DNA of 64,000 bases from Bacteroidota bacterium (GTDB lineage Bacteria; Bacteroidota; Bacteroidia; Chitinophagales; Chitinophagaceae), in contig JAFAFR010000098.1 of the NCBI GenBank assembly GCA_023423405.1, positions 1-64,000 on the forward strand, read 5' to 3'. The notes beneath the pieces are model-generated. The model was given only the letters and a program-made list of their open reading frames with translations. It did no database searches and was not told the origin of the DNA. The translations under genes were made by a program, and so were the position numbers. Position 1 is the first letter of the stretch. The number at the start of each line of letters is the position of its first letter. Below, piece after piece: positions 26,536 to 34,989 of the stretch.

Positions 26536-26571
26536 TTGCCAAATGTACAGCCTTGGTGCCTATCTTGCAGT
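26535..26571. promoter_or_regulatory. Divergent mgtE / SET promoters with almost no leader
   Basis: Minus strand: TACATTTG at 26547-26540, then 4 nt, then the mgtE ATG. Plus strand: TTTG at 26535-26538, 22 bp, TATCTTG at 26561-26567, then 4 nt, then the SET gene ATG at 26572. The two promoters overlap within 37 bp. Confidence 0.55.
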
Positions 26572-26955
26572 ATGATTTTGCCCGCATTGCTGGTAGCCCC
26601 AACCGATACCATGGGCAGGGGCGTGTTCACTTCTGATTTTCTGCCGAAGGGAACGGTGGTGGAGATCAGCCCGGTTATTGTAATGAGCGGGCAGGACCGC
26701 GAACATCTTGACCGGACGGCCCTGCACGATTATATTTTTGAATGGGGCGAAGACCGGAAATCCTGTTGCATGGCCCTGGGTTATATACCGCTGTACAATC
26801 ATTCTTATTCCAGCAACTGCGAATACGAAATGGATTTTGAAAACGGCCTCGTAAAGGTCACCACCATGCGCGATGTACTGGCGGGCGAAGAGCTCTTCAT
26901 CAACTACAACGGCGACTGGAACGATGTTACGCCGCTCTGGTTCCGCGCCCATTAA
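26572..26955 (+). CDS. SET-domain protein
   Basis: 127 residues, essentially a bare SET domain, cytoplasmic. GRGVFTSDFLPKGTVVEISP is the first SET block; YIPLYNHSYSSNCEYEM holds the NHS...N AdoMet-binding motif; AGEELFINYNGDW gives the catalytic Tyr block. There are no pre-SET or post-SET zinc regions. SET proteins methylate Lys side chains; small bacterial ones exist but their targets are mostly unknown. The start at 26572 fits the family N-terminus; the frame is open much further upstream, but that part runs antisense through mgtE and is not coding. Its last 4 bases overlap the convergent DUF4403 gene. Confidence 0.85.
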   Translation: MILPALLVAPTDTMGRGVFTSDFLPKGTVVEISPVIVMSGQDREHLDRTALHDYIFEWGEDRKSCCMALGYIPLYNHSYSSNCEYEMDFENGLVKVTTMRDVLAGEELFINYNGDWNDVTPLWFRAH

Positions 26956-28382
26956 TAACCCGGCACGCGACTGATCACCATTTCCAACTGGCCCAAGACA
27001 TTGGCCTGCACTTCCACTTTGTCGCGGTTGACCACCAGGCCGTTCAGCCGCAATTGTGAACTGGCGCCATTCAGTTGTATGCCCTCGGAAACCTGCCGGT
27101 TGAATTGTGCATCGATTTTGGCTTTGTTTTTCTGGTAGAGCTCGGTAACATTCACGGTCGCCTGTGCGCGCAGGTTCTCAAGGATGCGCCGGCTGAAAAA
27201 AGTTTTACCTACTGCCAGCGCCAGGCTGGAGGAGTTGAGATCGTATTCCAGGTCGGGCACGCTGATGACCTGCGTAGCTACATCAAGTTTCGGTTTTCCT
27301 GTTAGCAGCAGGCTGCCCTTTTTGGTACCGGTAAAATGAATGTTGAAAGAAACGCGGTGCCCATCCAGTCCCCGCACTTCCACCCGGGTGATACGGATCT
27401 TTTCGCCCTTCACCTCAAACTCCCTGTTGCGCAGCGTGCGCGTCAGGAGCGTATCGATGGTGGTATAATCGTAGACGGCGTTGGCCGTAAGATTGAAATC
27501 ATGACCCGTTGGGGCATTGTCGAGCGGCGGCAGGAAACTGGTAACGGAATAGTTGATGCTGTCGCTGCTGATTTCGGGAAAACAATGAATGCCGGCTGTG
27601 AAGCGAAGGGTGTCGCCGCTGTAATTAATGGGACCCATGTGCGTGGCGCTGGCATTGAGTTTCATGTAGCCGTAAGTGCTGAGCGGAATTTTCTTACCGG
27701 CTTTTTCCGCAATGGGAACCAGGTAACGGTCGAGGTTCAGGTTGTTCACAAAAGCATCGATGGTATTGCCATAAGCATTCACGGAGGCGCCGATGCTGTC
27801 GAGCACCTGCTGCGTGACATCATTCTTGAAAATAGTGACCTGGCATTTGTCGATGGCCTGCGCTTTTTCGAGCCGTGTATGCGTGGCCAGCCGGTAATTG
27901 GGCGTGAACCGCAAATCGCTGACCAGGCTGAAACTCACGCGCCGCATGGCTTCGGGCGGAAAGCCACAGCTTCCGTTGATCCAGGGCGATACGGCCTGGT
28001 TCAATACGCAAACCGACTGGCTGCCGGCGATCTGGTAGGCGCCGTTCATGGCCACTACAATGCGGTTGTTGATACAGGAAAACTGGAAGCCTGATCGCAG
28101 GAAACGGTATTTATACCGGAAATCGCAACTGCTGTTGATATAGGCCGGCCAGCCATCGGAACGAATTTCGCGGGGCGCCATGGCTTCCGCCATTTTCAGC
28201 AGCGGTCCCATCGAAACCTTTACCGGGATATTAAGCGTGGAAGGCGAGAGGGCCGGCAGGTGGTGCAATTCAGCTTCTGTGGGAACAGATCCCGCCGTTT
28301 TTTTGCTGCCGGAACAGGCGCAGAGCAGCAGGCAGGAAAGCAGTACCGTAAACAGTTTTTCAGGAAAGGATTTCGTTGACAT
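26952..28382 (-). CDS. DUF4403 family lipoprotein
   Basis: 476 residues from the ATG at 28382 (MSTKSFPEKLFTVLLSCLL); the lipobox LLLCACSGS marks a lipoprotein. The body matches the DUF4403 pattern: STLNIPVKVSMGPLL near the start, VSFSLVSDLRFTPNYRLAT in the middle and a C-terminal repeat that ends in QLRLNGLVVNRDKVEVQANVLGQLEM. The family has two tubular lipid-binding-like (BPI/TULIP-type) halves, so lipid transfer between membranes is possible, but no function is proven. Its start overlaps the end of the bestrophin gene by 23 bp, placing it third in the fmt operon. Confidence 0.85.
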   Translation of the reverse strand: MSTKSFPEKLFTVLLSCLLLCACSGSKKTAGSVPTEAELHHLPALSPSTLNIPVKVSMGPLLKMAEAMAPREIRSDGWPAYINSSCDFRYKYRFLRSGFQFSCINNRIVVAMNGAYQIAGSQSVCVLNQAVSPWINGSCGFPPEAMRRVSFSLVSDLRFTPNYRLATHTRLEKAQAIDKCQVTIFKNDVTQQVLDSIGASVNAYGNTIDAFVNNLNLDRYLVPIAEKAGKKIPLSTYGYMKLNASATHMGPINYSGDTLRFTAGIHCFPEISSDSINYSVTSFLPPLDNAPTGHDFNLTANAVYDYTTIDTLLTRTLRNREFEVKGEKIRITRVEVRGLDGHRVSFNIHFTGTKKGSLLLTGKPKLDVATQVISVPDLEYDLNSSSLALAVGKTFFSRRILENLRAQATVNVTELYQKNKAKIDAQFNRQVSEGIQLNGASSQLRLNGLVVNRDKVEVQANVLGQLEMVISRVPGY

Positions 28383-29238
28383 GCAATTTGATATTCTCAG
28401 CGATTTTATCAGTGGGTACATCGTTGTCGTCACCGCCGAAGGGATCTTCAATTTCTTCGGCGATCAGTTCCAGGCTTCCCAATACATAAAATATAAACGC
28501 CACCACCGGTATCACCAGGTAACCCAGGCTGAATACAAACCCGATGGGCAGCGTAAGCACATAGATGAAAATGAATTTCTTGATGAACACACTATAGGAA
28601 TAGGGGATGGGTGTGTTCTTGATCCTTTCGCAGGCGCCGCAGATATCGGCAAAACTGCTGACCTCGCCATTCAGGGTAATGAGCTGGTCGCCGCTGATGA
28701 CGCCTTTTGCGTACAGTTCATTGACGCGGCGCATGATCAGCGCGGCCACCTGGTTGGGCAGGTGGCGGCTTTGGTCCATCTCCAATTCAGGGTGATCGAT
28801 CTCATCCAGCGCCAGGCGCGTGGCTTCCGAGCTCAGGTGATCGCGCAGCATGGCGGCAAAAAGCGGGATGGCTTTGCGAAAAAAATTCCGGTTAACAACA
28901 TCTTCTTTGGGAATGATGCAACTGAGTTTGATGGCCAGGTTGCGGGAATTGTTGGTAAGCATGCCCCACTGTTTGCGGCCCTCCCACCAGCGGTCGTAGG
29001 CAGTATTGGTACGAAACACAAGCAACATGGAAATAGCAAAACCCAGCAGGCTGTGCATCAGCGATACCTGTTTGAATACGCTGTTCTCGCTGAGGTTCAA
29101 CCACTCCATTTCAATGATGGCGATGCCCAGGGTGTACAGCGCAATCACCAGCACCAGCGGCGCCAGTTTGCGCAAGGTATCGGCGCGGTGCACCTGGAAC
29201 AGAACACCATACCAATCCTTCGTATTATAAGTGATCAT
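28360..29238 (-). CDS. Bestrophin-like anion channel (UPF0187)
   Basis: 292 residues, several membrane helices (about 26-45, 61-77, and two between 200 and 250). LVFRTNTAYDRWWEGRKQWG is the family's signature after helix 2, and the C-terminal end has the EDPFGGDDNDVPTD-type acidic loop, which in bestrophins is involved in gating. Homopentameric channel in the inner membrane, chloride- or cation-selective in studied bacterial cases. The start overlaps the fmt stop by 4 bases (ATGA) and the end overlaps the DUF4403 start, so translation is probably coupled. Confidence 0.92.
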   Translation of the reverse strand: MITYNTKDWYGVLFQVHRADTLRKLAPLVLVIALYTLGIAIIEMEWLNLSENSVFKQVSLMHSLLGFAISMLLVFRTNTAYDRWWEGRKQWGMLTNNSRNLAIKLSCIIPKEDVVNRNFFRKAIPLFAAMLRDHLSSEATRLALDEIDHPELEMDQSRHLPNQVAALIMRRVNELYAKGVISGDQLITLNGEVSSFADICGACERIKNTPIPYSYSVFIKKFIFIYVLTLPIGFVFSLGYLVIPVVAFIFYVLGSLELIAEEIEDPFGGDDNDVPTDKIAENIKLHVNEILS

Positions 29239-30182
29239 ATTTGCGGGAGATTAGCGGTGAAGCGGAAGCCGCGCAGGAAATCGGCCACATGCATTTTTTT
29301 CTTGCCCTGCAACTGCAATTCTTCCAGCAGGATATAACCGTCTGCCGCTGCGCATTTCAAAAAAGATTTGCCATCCGACAGCCACTGCCCGGCAGGATGG
29401 GCAGGCGGCGTTTTTTCTTTCGCGACCCGGAACACCCGCAGCGTTTTTCCTTCCAGCTCGGTAAAGGCGGCCGGGTAGGGCGAAAGGCCCCGCACCTTAT
29501 TATATATGGTATCAACGTTTTCCGTCCAGTGAATGCGACAGGTTTCGGTGAAGATCTTTGGCGCGTGTTTGAGCTGCCCTTCGTCGGACGGCTGTGGTGT
29601 TTCGGTAAGCGTTCCATCGGCCAGGCCTTTGATGGTTTCCACCAGCGTGGTGGCGCCCAGCAGCTTCATCCGGTCGTGCACGGAGCCGGCCGTTTCGTCG
29701 GGTCCAATGGGCAGCTTCGCCTGCAATAAAATATTTCCTGTATCGATGGCGTGCTGCAATCTAAACGTGGTGACGCCGGTTTCTTTTTCTCCTTCCATCA
29801 CCGCCCAGTTGATGGGCGCCGCGCCCCGGTACTGGGGCAGGAGGGAACCGTGTACATTGATGGTGCCCATGGGTGGGGCGTTCCAGACGATTTCGGGCAG
29901 CATACGGAAAGCAACTACTACCTGGAGGTCGGCTTTCCAGCCGGCCAGTTCGGTTAAGAAAACAGGGTCCCGCAATTTTTCCGGTTGCAAAACGGGCAAC
30001 CCATGCTGTACCGCATATTCTTTAACAGCGGAAGGTTGCAATTGCAGGCCGCGGCCCGCAGGTCGGTCGGGCGCCGTCACCACACCCACCACCTGGCAGC
30101 CTGCCTGCAGCAGGGCATCGAGCGATGCCACGGCAAAGTCGGGTGTTCCCATGAAAACGATTCTGATTGCGCGAAAATCCAT
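29235..30182 (-). CDS. fmt: Methionyl-tRNA formyltransferase
   Basis: 315 residues. It formylates Met on initiator tRNA with 10-formyl-THF. RIVFMGTPDFAVASLDALL is the N-terminal start of the hydrolase/transferase domain; TAPDRPAGRGLQLQPS and the central HGSLLPQYRGAAPINWA block with the catalytic Asn-His-Asp type residues follow (INVHGSLLP); LSPYPAAFTELEGKTLRVF begins the C-terminal OB-like domain. The initiator tRNA it acts on is encoded at 7939 in this window. A TATATTTG box lies 4 nt before the ATG. First gene of an operon with bestrophin and DUF4403 genes. Confidence 0.97.
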   Translation of the reverse strand: MDFRAIRIVFMGTPDFAVASLDALLQAGCQVVGVVTAPDRPAGRGLQLQPSAVKEYAVQHGLPVLQPEKLRDPVFLTELAGWKADLQVVVAFRMLPEIVWNAPPMGTINVHGSLLPQYRGAAPINWAVMEGEKETGVTTFRLQHAIDTGNILLQAKLPIGPDETAGSVHDRMKLLGATTLVETIKGLADGTLTETPQPSDEGQLKHAPKIFTETCRIHWTENVDTIYNKVRGLSPYPAAFTELEGKTLRVFRVAKEKTPPAHPAGQWLSDGKSFLKCAAADGYILLEELQLQGKKKMHVADFLRGFRFTANLPQI

Positions 30183-30186
30183 GGGT

Positions 30187-30194
30187 CAAATATA
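30187..30194 (-). promoter_or_regulatory. fmt -7 box
   Basis: TATATTTG on the minus strand (30194-30187) matches the TAnnTTTG consensus and ends 4 nt before the fmt ATG; this spacing predicts transcription starting at or within a base of the start codon. The -33 element is weak. Confidence 0.5.
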
Positions 30195-30245
30195 ACCGCA
30201 AGTTTCCCTTAGCTTTACCGCTGAATCTTAATAAAATTAAATTTT

Positions 30246-30704
30246 ATGCAAAAAGTGCAAACCGGCGATACGGTGCGGGTACATTATCATGGCCGATTGA
30301 CCGATGGAACAACCTTCGACAGTTCCGAAGGCAGGGAGCCACTGGAATTCCAGGTTGGTGGCGGGATGGTGATCGCCGGGTTCGATAATGGCGTGGTGGG
30401 AATGGTTACGGGCGATAAAAAAACCGTACAGATCCCGGTGGACGAAGCCTATGGTCCCAGGAACCCGGAAATGGTGATTGAGTTTCCGAAAGACCAGGTG
30501 CCTGCAGGCATGCCGCTGGAAAAAGGCATGCGCCTCAACCTCAACAATTCCCAGGGACAGGTAGTGCCCGTAGTGATCACTGAAATTGGAGACGATGTGA
30601 TCCTGCTGGATGCCAACCATCCGCTGGCTGGCGAAGACCTCGTTTTTGACATCGAACTGGTAGAGATACTGGGAACGCCTTCCCGTATTATCCTTCCCGA
30701 TTAA
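30246..30704 (+). CDS. FKBP-type peptidyl-prolyl isomerase, SlyD-like
   Basis: 152 residues, cytoplasmic. The chain is split by an inserted flap, as in SlyD: VRVHYHGRLTDGTTFDSS and REPLEFQVGGGMVIAGFDNGVVGM form the FKBP part, then the insert-in-flap segment MVIEFPKDQVPAGMPLEKGM, then DANHPLAGEDLVFDIELVEI closes the fold. It speeds up Xaa-Pro cis/trans switching and works as a holding chaperone. The His/Cys-rich metal tail of E. coli SlyD is absent. Divergent from fmt; its end overlaps the convergent CPBP gene by 17 bp. Confidence 0.95.
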   Translation: MQKVQTGDTVRVHYHGRLTDGTTFDSSEGREPLEFQVGGGMVIAGFDNGVVGMVTGDKKTVQIPVDEAYGPRNPEMVIEFPKDQVPAGMPLEKGMRLNLNNSQGQVVPVVITEIGDDVILLDANHPLAGEDLVFDIELVEILGTPSRIILPD

Positions 30705-31527
30705 AAGGATATTTTTTTTGTGCAGCCACCTGTTCCGACGGGTGGCTTTTTTTTGGCTGATAAAGAAAGTAAAGCACCACTACCGACACCGCGGTGAGCA
30801 CAGTAGTAAGGACAGAGCCTTCCAGCCCAAAAGCGCCACCAGTGAGCCATTTATTGTTTCCTTCCGATTGCTGCAGCACCGATGGCAGTTCGAGCCCGCT
30901 CACGGCATATCCCAAAACAGGCCCCTGCAGGAAATTCCACGCAAAATGCAGCGCCATTCCAAACCAACAATTGCGCGTAAAAATATAGTTGACGCCCAGC
31001 AGGAGTCCGGCCAGGAAAACATTCAGTAAGGGAAGAAAACCATTGTTGGGATTGGCTGCATGAAATACAGCGAACAAGGCAGCCGACAAAAGCAGCGCGA
31101 TGGGTGCTTTGAAGGAACCGAGCAGGTTGCGCAGTACATAACCGCGAAAAACCAGTTCCTCCGCTACAGCCACCAGCGCCATGAGTCCCAGAGAAAGCAG
31201 GAAGGCCTCGCCATTCCACTCCACCGCCATCCAGCGCAGCTCGCCTTTGAGCAAAAGGATGGAAGTGCCCAGTCCCAGCAGCGCCGTGGCCAGCGCAAAA
31301 CCGGCCAAAGCATCCGCGCCATGGCCCTTCCAGCGCAGCCCGGTATCGGCCAGGGCTATGCGATCGATCCATTTTGTGAAAGCTGCCCAGAGGCCGATGG
31401 TGGCCAGGAAGCTAACAGTGTACCCCGTGTAGAGATCAGGGGCAGGTATAAAAGAAACCCCCGTCAAAACCACCAGGTAAGTGACCAGGAAAAGCAGGGC
31501 GCGAAGCCAGCCGAACCGGATTGCCAT
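30688..31527 (-). CDS. CPBP-family intramembrane metalloprotease
   Basis: 279 residues from the ATG at 31527 (a TTG one codon earlier is in frame). About eight membrane helices. The three CPBP/Abi motifs are in order: EELVFRGYV (motif 1 with EExxxR), FAVFHAAN (motif 2, FxxxH) and HFAWNF (motif 3, HxxxN), which coordinate the metal. Relatives process prenylated proteins or peptides, or give bacteriocin immunity; the target here is unknown. Stands alone: convergent to the FKBP gene and divergent from pepT, with 32 bp between the two starts. Confidence 0.9.
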   Translation of the reverse strand: MAIRFGWLRALLFLVTYLVVLTGVSFIPAPDLYTGYTVSFLATIGLWAAFTKWIDRIALADTGLRWKGHGADALAGFALATALLGLGTSILLLKGELRWMAVEWNGEAFLLSLGLMALVAVAEELVFRGYVLRNLLGSFKAPIALLLSAALFAVFHAANPNNGFLPLLNVFLAGLLLGVNYIFTRNCWFGMALHFAWNFLQGPVLGYAVSGLELPSVLQQSEGNNKWLTGGAFGLEGSVLTTVLTAVSVVVLYFLYQPKKSHPSEQVAAQKKYPFNREG

Positions 31528-31559
31528 CAAAGCTGTAATTTGTCCGAAATTATTGCTTC

Positions 31560-32798
31560 ATGTCCATTTCCCATAGTGTTACGGAAAGGTTTCTGCGGTA
31601 TGTGCAGATCGATACGCAGAGCGACCCCTTCAGCGGATCTTTTCCTTCCACGGAAAAACAAAAAGACCTGGGCCGCCTGCTGGTGTCGGAATTGAAAAGA
31701 ATGGGCATTGCCGATGCGGAGCTGGATGAACACGGGTATGTATATGCGACAATTCCTCCAACGGTGGCAGACCCCGTGCCCGTGCTCTGTTTTTGTGCAC
31801 ACATGGACACGGCGCCCGATTGCAGCGGCGCCGGCGTAAAACCCATCGTTCACCGCCAATACGATGGCCGCGACCTGGTGCTGCCCGACGACAACAGCCA
31901 GGTGATCCGCTTATCGGAACATCCCTACCTGCGCGAAAAACTGGGCGACGACATCATCACCGCTTCCGGCACCACCCTGCTGGGGGCCGACGACAAAGCA
32001 GGCGTGGCCATCATCATGGAACTGGCCGCCTGGCTGCTGGCGCACCCCGAAATTCCACACGGCGCCATCCGCATCCTGTTCACGCCCGATGAAGAAATTG
32101 GCCGCGGTGTGGACAAACTCGACCTTGCGAAACTGGGCGCCGATTTTGCCTATACGCTCGATGCCGGTGAGGCCGGTAGTATTGAGTCGGAAAATTTTTC
32201 GGCCGACGGAATGAACATTGATTTTTTTGGCATAGCCGCCCACCCGGGCGCCGCCAAAGGAAAAATGATCAATGCCATCAAACTGGCCGGCGCTTTCCTG
32301 GAACTATTGCCCAAAGAAAACCTGTCGCCCGAAACAACAGAAGAAAGGCAGGGCTTTGTACACCCGGTGCATATCAGCGGGAATGCCGAAAAAGCATCGG
32401 TACAATTCATCCTGCGCGATTTTGATACCAGCCGCCTGGGCGAATACGCCTATATGTTGCAGCGGCTGGCCGACGAAGTGACCAATGCCCATCCCGGCGC
32501 GCGTTCGGCCTATACGGTGAAAACGCAATACCGCAATATGAAAGAGGTGCTGGACCAGCATCCGCGTATGCTGGCGCTGGCGGAAGAAGCCATAAAGCGG
32601 GTGGGCCTTCCCGTTAGGAACCTGCCCATCCGCGGCGGCACAGACGGGGCGCGGCTTTCCTTTATGGGGTTGCCCTGTCCCAACCTGTTCACCGGCGAAA
32701 TGGCCCTGCACAGCCGCCAGGAATACGTGAGCGTGCAGGATATGGAGAAAAGTGTGCGCATGTTGGTGGAACTGGTCCAATTGTGGGCTATATTGTAA
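31560..32798 (+). CDS. pepT: Peptidase T (tripeptide aminopeptidase)
   Basis: 412 residues, cytoplasmic M20B metallopeptidase that removes the N-terminal residue of tripeptides. Zinc ligands and catalytic residues lie in FCAHMDTAPD (His, Asp), LLGADDKAGVA (bridging Asp), PDEEIGRG (Glu pair), DAGEAG (Asp) and the final IRGGTDGARLSFMGLPCPNLFTGE block (His of the family replaced in position by the GGTDG/CPNL segment as usual for PepT). The dimerisation lid is the middle part starting near AHPGAAKGKMINAIK. Length is that of PepT rather than other M20 enzymes. SPFH gene follows 15 bp later. Confidence 0.95.
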   Translation: MSISHSVTERFLRYVQIDTQSDPFSGSFPSTEKQKDLGRLLVSELKRMGIADAELDEHGYVYATIPPTVADPVPVLCFCAHMDTAPDCSGAGVKPIVHRQYDGRDLVLPDDNSQVIRLSEHPYLREKLGDDIITASGTTLLGADDKAGVAIIMELAAWLLAHPEIPHGAIRILFTPDEEIGRGVDKLDLAKLGADFAYTLDAGEAGSIESENFSADGMNIDFFGIAAHPGAAKGKMINAIKLAGAFLELLPKENLSPETTEERQGFVHPVHISGNAEKASVQFILRDFDTSRLGEYAYMLQRLADEVTNAHPGARSAYTVKTQYRNMKEVLDQHPRMLALAEEAIKRVGLPVRNLPIRGGTDGARLSFMGLPCPNLFTGEMALHSRQEYVSVQDMEKSVRMLVELVQLWAIL

Positions 32799-32813
32799 TC
32801 CTAAACCGTTTAT

Positions 32814-33746
32814 ATGTCTTTTTTACTTGCTAACTGGTGGGTCATTTTGATCGTGGTGGTGGTATTAATGGGTCTCAAAACCGTTAACCAGGGCACGGTG
32901 GGCGTGGTGACCATGTTCGGCAAATACCGCCGCATCCTGTTGCCCGGGCTCAATATTGTGATCCCTTTCGTGGAGATCATTTCAAAACGGGTATCGGTGC
33001 AGAACCGTTCCATCGAAATGGAATTCCAGGCCGTCACTTCTGACCAGGCCAATGTATATTTTAAGAACATGCTGCTGTTCGCGGTGCAGAACTCCGAAGA
33101 GGAAACCATTAAGAAAGTGGCGTTCAAATTTATTTCGGAGCGGGAGCTGATGCAGGCCCTGTCGCGCACCATCGAAGGAACCATCCGTTCCTTCGTGGCT
33201 ACCAAACGGCAGGCGGAAATACTGGCCCTTCGCAAAGAAATCGTGGAATACGTAAAGGAGCAGATCGACCAGTTGCTGGAAGAATGGGGTTATCACCTGC
33301 TCGATCTGCAGGTGAACGACATCACTTTCGACCAGGTGATCCTCGATTCCATGAGCAGGGTAGTGGCTTCTCACAACCTAAAGGCCGCGGCAGAGAACGA
33401 AGGGCAGGCCCTGCTGATCACCAAAACCAAGGCCGCAGAGGCAGAAGGAAATTCGATCAAGATCGCCGCCGAAGCGGAAAGAGAAGCGGCCCGCCTGCGC
33501 GGCCAGGGTGTAGCGCTTTTCCGCGAAGAAGTGGCCAAGGGCATGACCGAAGCGGCCGACCGGATGCGCCAGGCCAACCTCGATACCAACGTGATCCTGT
33601 TCAGCATGTGGACCGAAGCGGTGAAAAATTTTGCCGAATACGGAAAGGGAAATGTGATCTTCCTGGATGGCAGCGCGGAGGGAATGGAAAAAACCATGCG
33701 GCAGATACAGGCCATGATGCTCAAACAAAGCGGCACAGACACCTGA
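32814..33746 (+). CDS. SPFH/Band 7 family membrane protein
   Basis: 310 residues: an N-terminal membrane helix (about 4-24), then the SPFH domain (VNQGTVGVVTMFGKYRRIL, PFVEIISKRVSVQNRSIEM, VYFKNMLLFAVQNSE, ALSRTIEGTIRSFVATKRQ) and a long coiled coil from about residue 180 to 260 rich in Ala, Glu and Lys (KAAEAEGNSIKIAAEAERE). Forms ring-like oligomers that organise membrane proteins or regulate proteases (HflC and stomatin types). Its partner is not obvious from the neighbours; it is 15 bp behind pepT and may share its transcript. Confidence 0.93.
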   Translation: MSFLLANWWVILIVVVVLMGLKTVNQGTVGVVTMFGKYRRILLPGLNIVIPFVEIISKRVSVQNRSIEMEFQAVTSDQANVYFKNMLLFAVQNSEEETIKKVAFKFISERELMQALSRTIEGTIRSFVATKRQAEILALRKEIVEYVKEQIDQLLEEWGYHLLDLQVNDITFDQVILDSMSRVVASHNLKAAAENEGQALLITKTKAAEAEGNSIKIAAEAEREAARLRGQGVALFREEVAKGMTEAADRMRQANLDTNVILFSMWTEAVKNFAEYGKGNVIFLDGSAEGMEKTMRQIQAMMLKQSGTDT

Positions 33747-33784
33747 GCCATATAAACAGGCGCGTGCACTATATAAAATGTTAA

Positions 33785-33792
33785 TAGATTTG
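33785..33792 (+). promoter_or_regulatory. -7 box for the ExbB/ExbD genes
   Basis: TAGATTTG fits the TAnnTTTG consensus, 15 bp before a possible 18-codon upstream frame and 71 bp before the ExbB-type start. No clear -33 TTG at the usual distance. Confidence 0.4.
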
Positions 33793-33806
33793 CGGCGGAT
33801 AACATT

Positions 33807-33863
33807 ATGGCAATTATTCCCTTTATTTTCACGTTCAACAATCCTTCAAAAAACAGAACTTGA
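33807..33863 (+). CDS. Possible 18-codon upstream ORF coupled to the ExbB gene
   Basis: ATG at 33807 opens MAIIPFIFTFNNPSKNRT and its TGA stop (33861-33863) shares one base with the ATG of the ExbB-like gene (TGATG). In a phylum that lacks normal Shine-Dalgarno use, such a junction would let terminating ribosomes restart on the ExbB gene. The peptide itself is short, hydrophobic at the front, and has no recognised relative; coding is a hypothesis. Confidence 0.35.
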   Translation: MAIIPFIFTFNNPSKNRT

Positions 33864-34573
33864 TGAATTTCTTTTTCCTGCAGGCGACCGATACAGCAAA
33901 AAGACTGCTCGATAGTACACAGGCTGCCATCGCCGCCGGTGCGGCAGGCGGTCAAAAGCTGAGCCTGATCGACCTGCTGATGCAGGGCGGCGTATTGATG
34001 ATCCCCCTGCTGCTGCTGCTGGTACTGGCCATCTATTTTTTCTTTGAACGATGGATCGCCATTCGCAAGGCCAGCCGGATCGATAATAATTTCATGAACA
34101 TCATCCGCGACCATATCCTCAGCGGCAACGTGTCGGCAGCCCGTTCGCTCGCGCGCAATACCGACAACCCGGTGGCGCGTATGATCGATAAAGGCATCCA
34201 GCGCATCGGCAAACCCATCGACGCCATCGAAAAAAGCATGGAGAACGTGGGTAAGCTGGAAGTGTATAAAATGGAGCGGAATCTTTCCGTGCTTTCCCTC
34301 ATTGCAGGTATTGCACCCATGTTCGGATTCCTTGGAACCATTGTGGGTATGGTGCAATTGTTCTACGGCATCAGTTCTACCGGCGAATACACCCTGAGCA
34401 CCATTGCAAGCGGTATATATGTAAAGATGATCACATCGGCCAGTGGTTTGATCATTGGCCTGCTGGCATATGTAGGACACAGTTTCCTGAATGCACAGAT
34501 CGATAAAACGGTAAACCGGATGGAAGTGGCCAGTGCCGATTTCATCGATACCTTACAGGAACCCACGCGTTAA
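33863..34573 (+). CDS. MotA/TolQ/ExbB proton channel protein
   Basis: 236 residues from the ATG at 33863; a TTG directly before it is in frame but gives no advantage. Three membrane helices: about 34-54 (GGVLMIPLLLLLVLAIYFFFE), 148-168 and 186-208. The conserved MotA/ExbB stretch is LSVLSLIAGIAPMFGFLGTIVGMVQLF...TIASGIYVKMITSASGLIIGLLAYVGH. Energises TonB- or Tol-type transport together with the ExbD-like protein encoded 3 bp downstream. No TonB or TolA gene is next to it, so which complex it serves is open; the two TonB receptors of this window are possible clients. Confidence 0.94.
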   Translation: MNFFFLQATDTAKRLLDSTQAAIAAGAAGGQKLSLIDLLMQGGVLMIPLLLLLVLAIYFFFERWIAIRKASRIDNNFMNIIRDHILSGNVSAARSLARNTDNPVARMIDKGIQRIGKPIDAIEKSMENVGKLEVYKMERNLSVLSLIAGIAPMFGFLGTIVGMVQLFYGISSTGEYTLSTIASGIYVKMITSASGLIIGLLAYVGHSFLNAQIDKTVNRMEVASADFIDTLQEPTR

Positions 34574-34576
34574 GTC

Positions 34577-34972
34577 ATGGACATTAAAAGAAGAATACGA
34601 GGTCACGCGGAAGTGCATACGGGAGCGCTGAACGATATCCTGTTCATCCTGCTGCTCTTTTTCCTCATCGTATCCACGCTGGCCAACCCCAATGTGATCA
34701 AGCTTTCGCAGCCGAAAGCCAAAAGCGATACCAAGAGCAAGCAAACCGTGGTGGTTTCCATCGATGCGCATAACCAGTTTTATGTGGGCACACAAAAAGT
34801 TTCGATGGAAGAGCTGAAAGCCAAACTGCAGCCGGTGCTGGCCAAGGAAACCGATCAACCCAGCGTGGTGATCAACGCCGACAAAACCGTTCCGGTGGAA
34901 AACGTGGTGGCCGTGATGCGCGTGGCCCGCGAGCTGGGCGCCCGCTCGGTGCTGGCCGTTGATAAGAATTAA
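34577..34972 (+). CDS. ExbD/TolR-type biopolymer transport protein
   Basis: 131 residues: one N-terminal membrane helix (about 18-35; LNDILFILLLFFLIVSTL) and a periplasmic domain with QTVVVSIDAHNQFYVGTQKV and PSVVINADKTVPVENVVAVM, the ExbD fold. The usual transmembrane Asp that carries protons is Asp19 (LND), at the start of the helix. Only a single ExbD follows the ExbB gene, whereas many Bacteroidota have two plus TonB; this looks like a compact TolQ-TolR pair. Stop lies 17 bp from the convergent prmC stop. Confidence 0.93.
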   Translation: MDIKRRIRGHAEVHTGALNDILFILLLFFLIVSTLANPNVIKLSQPKAKSDTKSKQTVVVSIDAHNQFYVGTQKVSMEELKAKLQPVLAKETDQPSVVINADKTVPVENVVAVMRVARELGARSVLAVDKN

Positions 34973-34989
34973 CAGGTCCGTCTTGGTTT

